Shown here: one piece after another, positions 63,799 through 64,000 of the stretch
Position numbering within the stretch: position 1 is the first letter of the stretch
Layout of the letters: each line of letters opens with the position of its first letter
Notes under the pieces: model-generated
What the model saw: the letters and a program-made list of their open reading frames with translations, nothing else
Told to the model about the DNA's origin: nothing
The model's database searches: none
NCBI RefSeq assembly: GCF_036885605.1
Contig: NZ_CP142523.1
Coordinates: 4,154,001-4,218,000 of the forward strand
DNA: 64,000 bases
Direction: 5' to 3'
Source of the DNA: Janthinobacterium sp. TB1-E2
Lineage (GTDB): Bacteria > Pseudomonadota > Gammaproteobacteria > Burkholderiales > Burkholderiaceae_D
Program-made: the position numbers and the translations under genes

Positions 63799-64000
63799 AT
63801 GTCAGACCTGGTACAACACGCCCTGACCCACGCAGGCAAACCGGCCACCACGCCCTGGGTGGTGACCTTGATCAACGGTGAAAAACTCACCGGCCCCATT
63901 TCCCCGCTCAGCGACGGCTGCTACGCCATCGGCCTGGGACAAATCAAGTATTTTTCCAGCGACAAGGTCGCCTGCCTGAATGTATCGGGCGCCGGCGCGT
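63799..64000 (+). CDS. Unidentified protein, 3' partial
   Basis: Starts at ATG 63799 with GGAGG 6 nt upstream and runs off the window after 67 codons. Visible start MSDLVQHALTHAGKPATTPW, then VVTLINGEKLTGPIS...GLGQIKYFSSDKVACL, a small beta-rich segment. No family recognised. Confidence 0.7.
   Translation, partial: MSDLVQHALTHAGKPATTPWVVTLINGEKLTGPISPLSDGCYAIGLGQIKYFSSDKVACLNVSGAGA

Noticed and set aside
1..64000. tRNA, rRNA, tmRNA genes, CRISPR arrays, prophage or plasmid origin
   Set aside because: Scanned by eye for characteristic motifs and spaced repeats; none found.

Overview
The window is high-GC DNA with tightly packed, often 4-bp-overlapping genes. Its gene content (MSHA-type pilus locus, AlaC, Prc, an IS1595-type transposon, many REP-like palindromes) fits a betaproteobacterium of the order Burkholderiales, most likely an Oxalobacteraceae member such as Janthinobacterium. 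The genus is inferred from gene content only. No rRNA, tRNA or CRISPR array was found.

Layout. (1) 1-10011: an MSHA/type IV pilus-like assembly operon (TPR protein, MshE ATPase, MshG, PilM/N-, PilO- and MshK-like proteins, two paralogous pseudopilins, an orphan ABC-2 permease, a second lipoprotein-sized helical protein, a major prepilin). It is followed by a YgiW-type OB-fold protein, a very large hybrid histidine kinase and a REC-GGDEF diguanylate cyclase. (2) 16159-19444: two acyl-CoA dehydrogenases and two MaoC hydratases in one minus-strand operon. (3) 19624-23640: VOC protein, TetR regulator divergent from an MFS efflux pump, and an AspT/YidE-type transporter. (4) 23898-43666: a sulfoquinovose (SQ) catabolic cluster of the sulfo-Entner-Doudoroff type. 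It holds a LacI regulator, sulfogluconate dehydratase, KDSG aldolase, ABC importer, mutarotase, lactonase, SQ dehydrogenase, sulfolactaldehyde dehydrogenase, porin, GH31 sulfoquinovosidase with a K-E-R-W-Y sulfonate-binding set, and a TauE-type exporter. glpD-glpK follow immediately and could consume the glycerol released from sulfoquinovosyl glycerol. (5) 43688-50888: an IS1595-type element and an accessory stretch (alpha/beta hydrolase, alaC, pentapeptide protein, MFS pump with divergent LysR). (6) 50896-64000: Prc protease, chemotaxis receptor, DUF2007 protein, thymidine kinase, cystathionine beta-synthase and gamma-lyase (reverse transsulfuration), penicillin-acylase-family enzyme, ParB-like protein and two DUF2939 paralogues.

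The most unusual signal is a family of five ~140-bp intergenic repeats at about 23745, 44751, 45907, 48296 and 50700. All have the same orientation and each lies directly 3' of a minus-strand gene. Read on the minus strand, each looks like a small RNA: a hairpin, a second hairpin with base-pair-preserving changes and a CU-rich anti-Shine-Dalgarno segment, then a strong intrinsic terminator. Read on the plus strand, the same segment gives a Shine-Dalgarno sequence, an ATG/GTG start and a conserved 21-33 codon reading frame (intact in four of five). The arrangement resembles that of type I toxin/antisense-RNA repeats. The IS1595-type element has landed in the A8 tract of one copy.

Shared control. 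A perfect GTTAGCGCTAAC palindrome, typical of a LacI-family operator, occurs just downstream of the SQ operon promoter and again inside the signal-peptide codons of the SQ-cluster porin.
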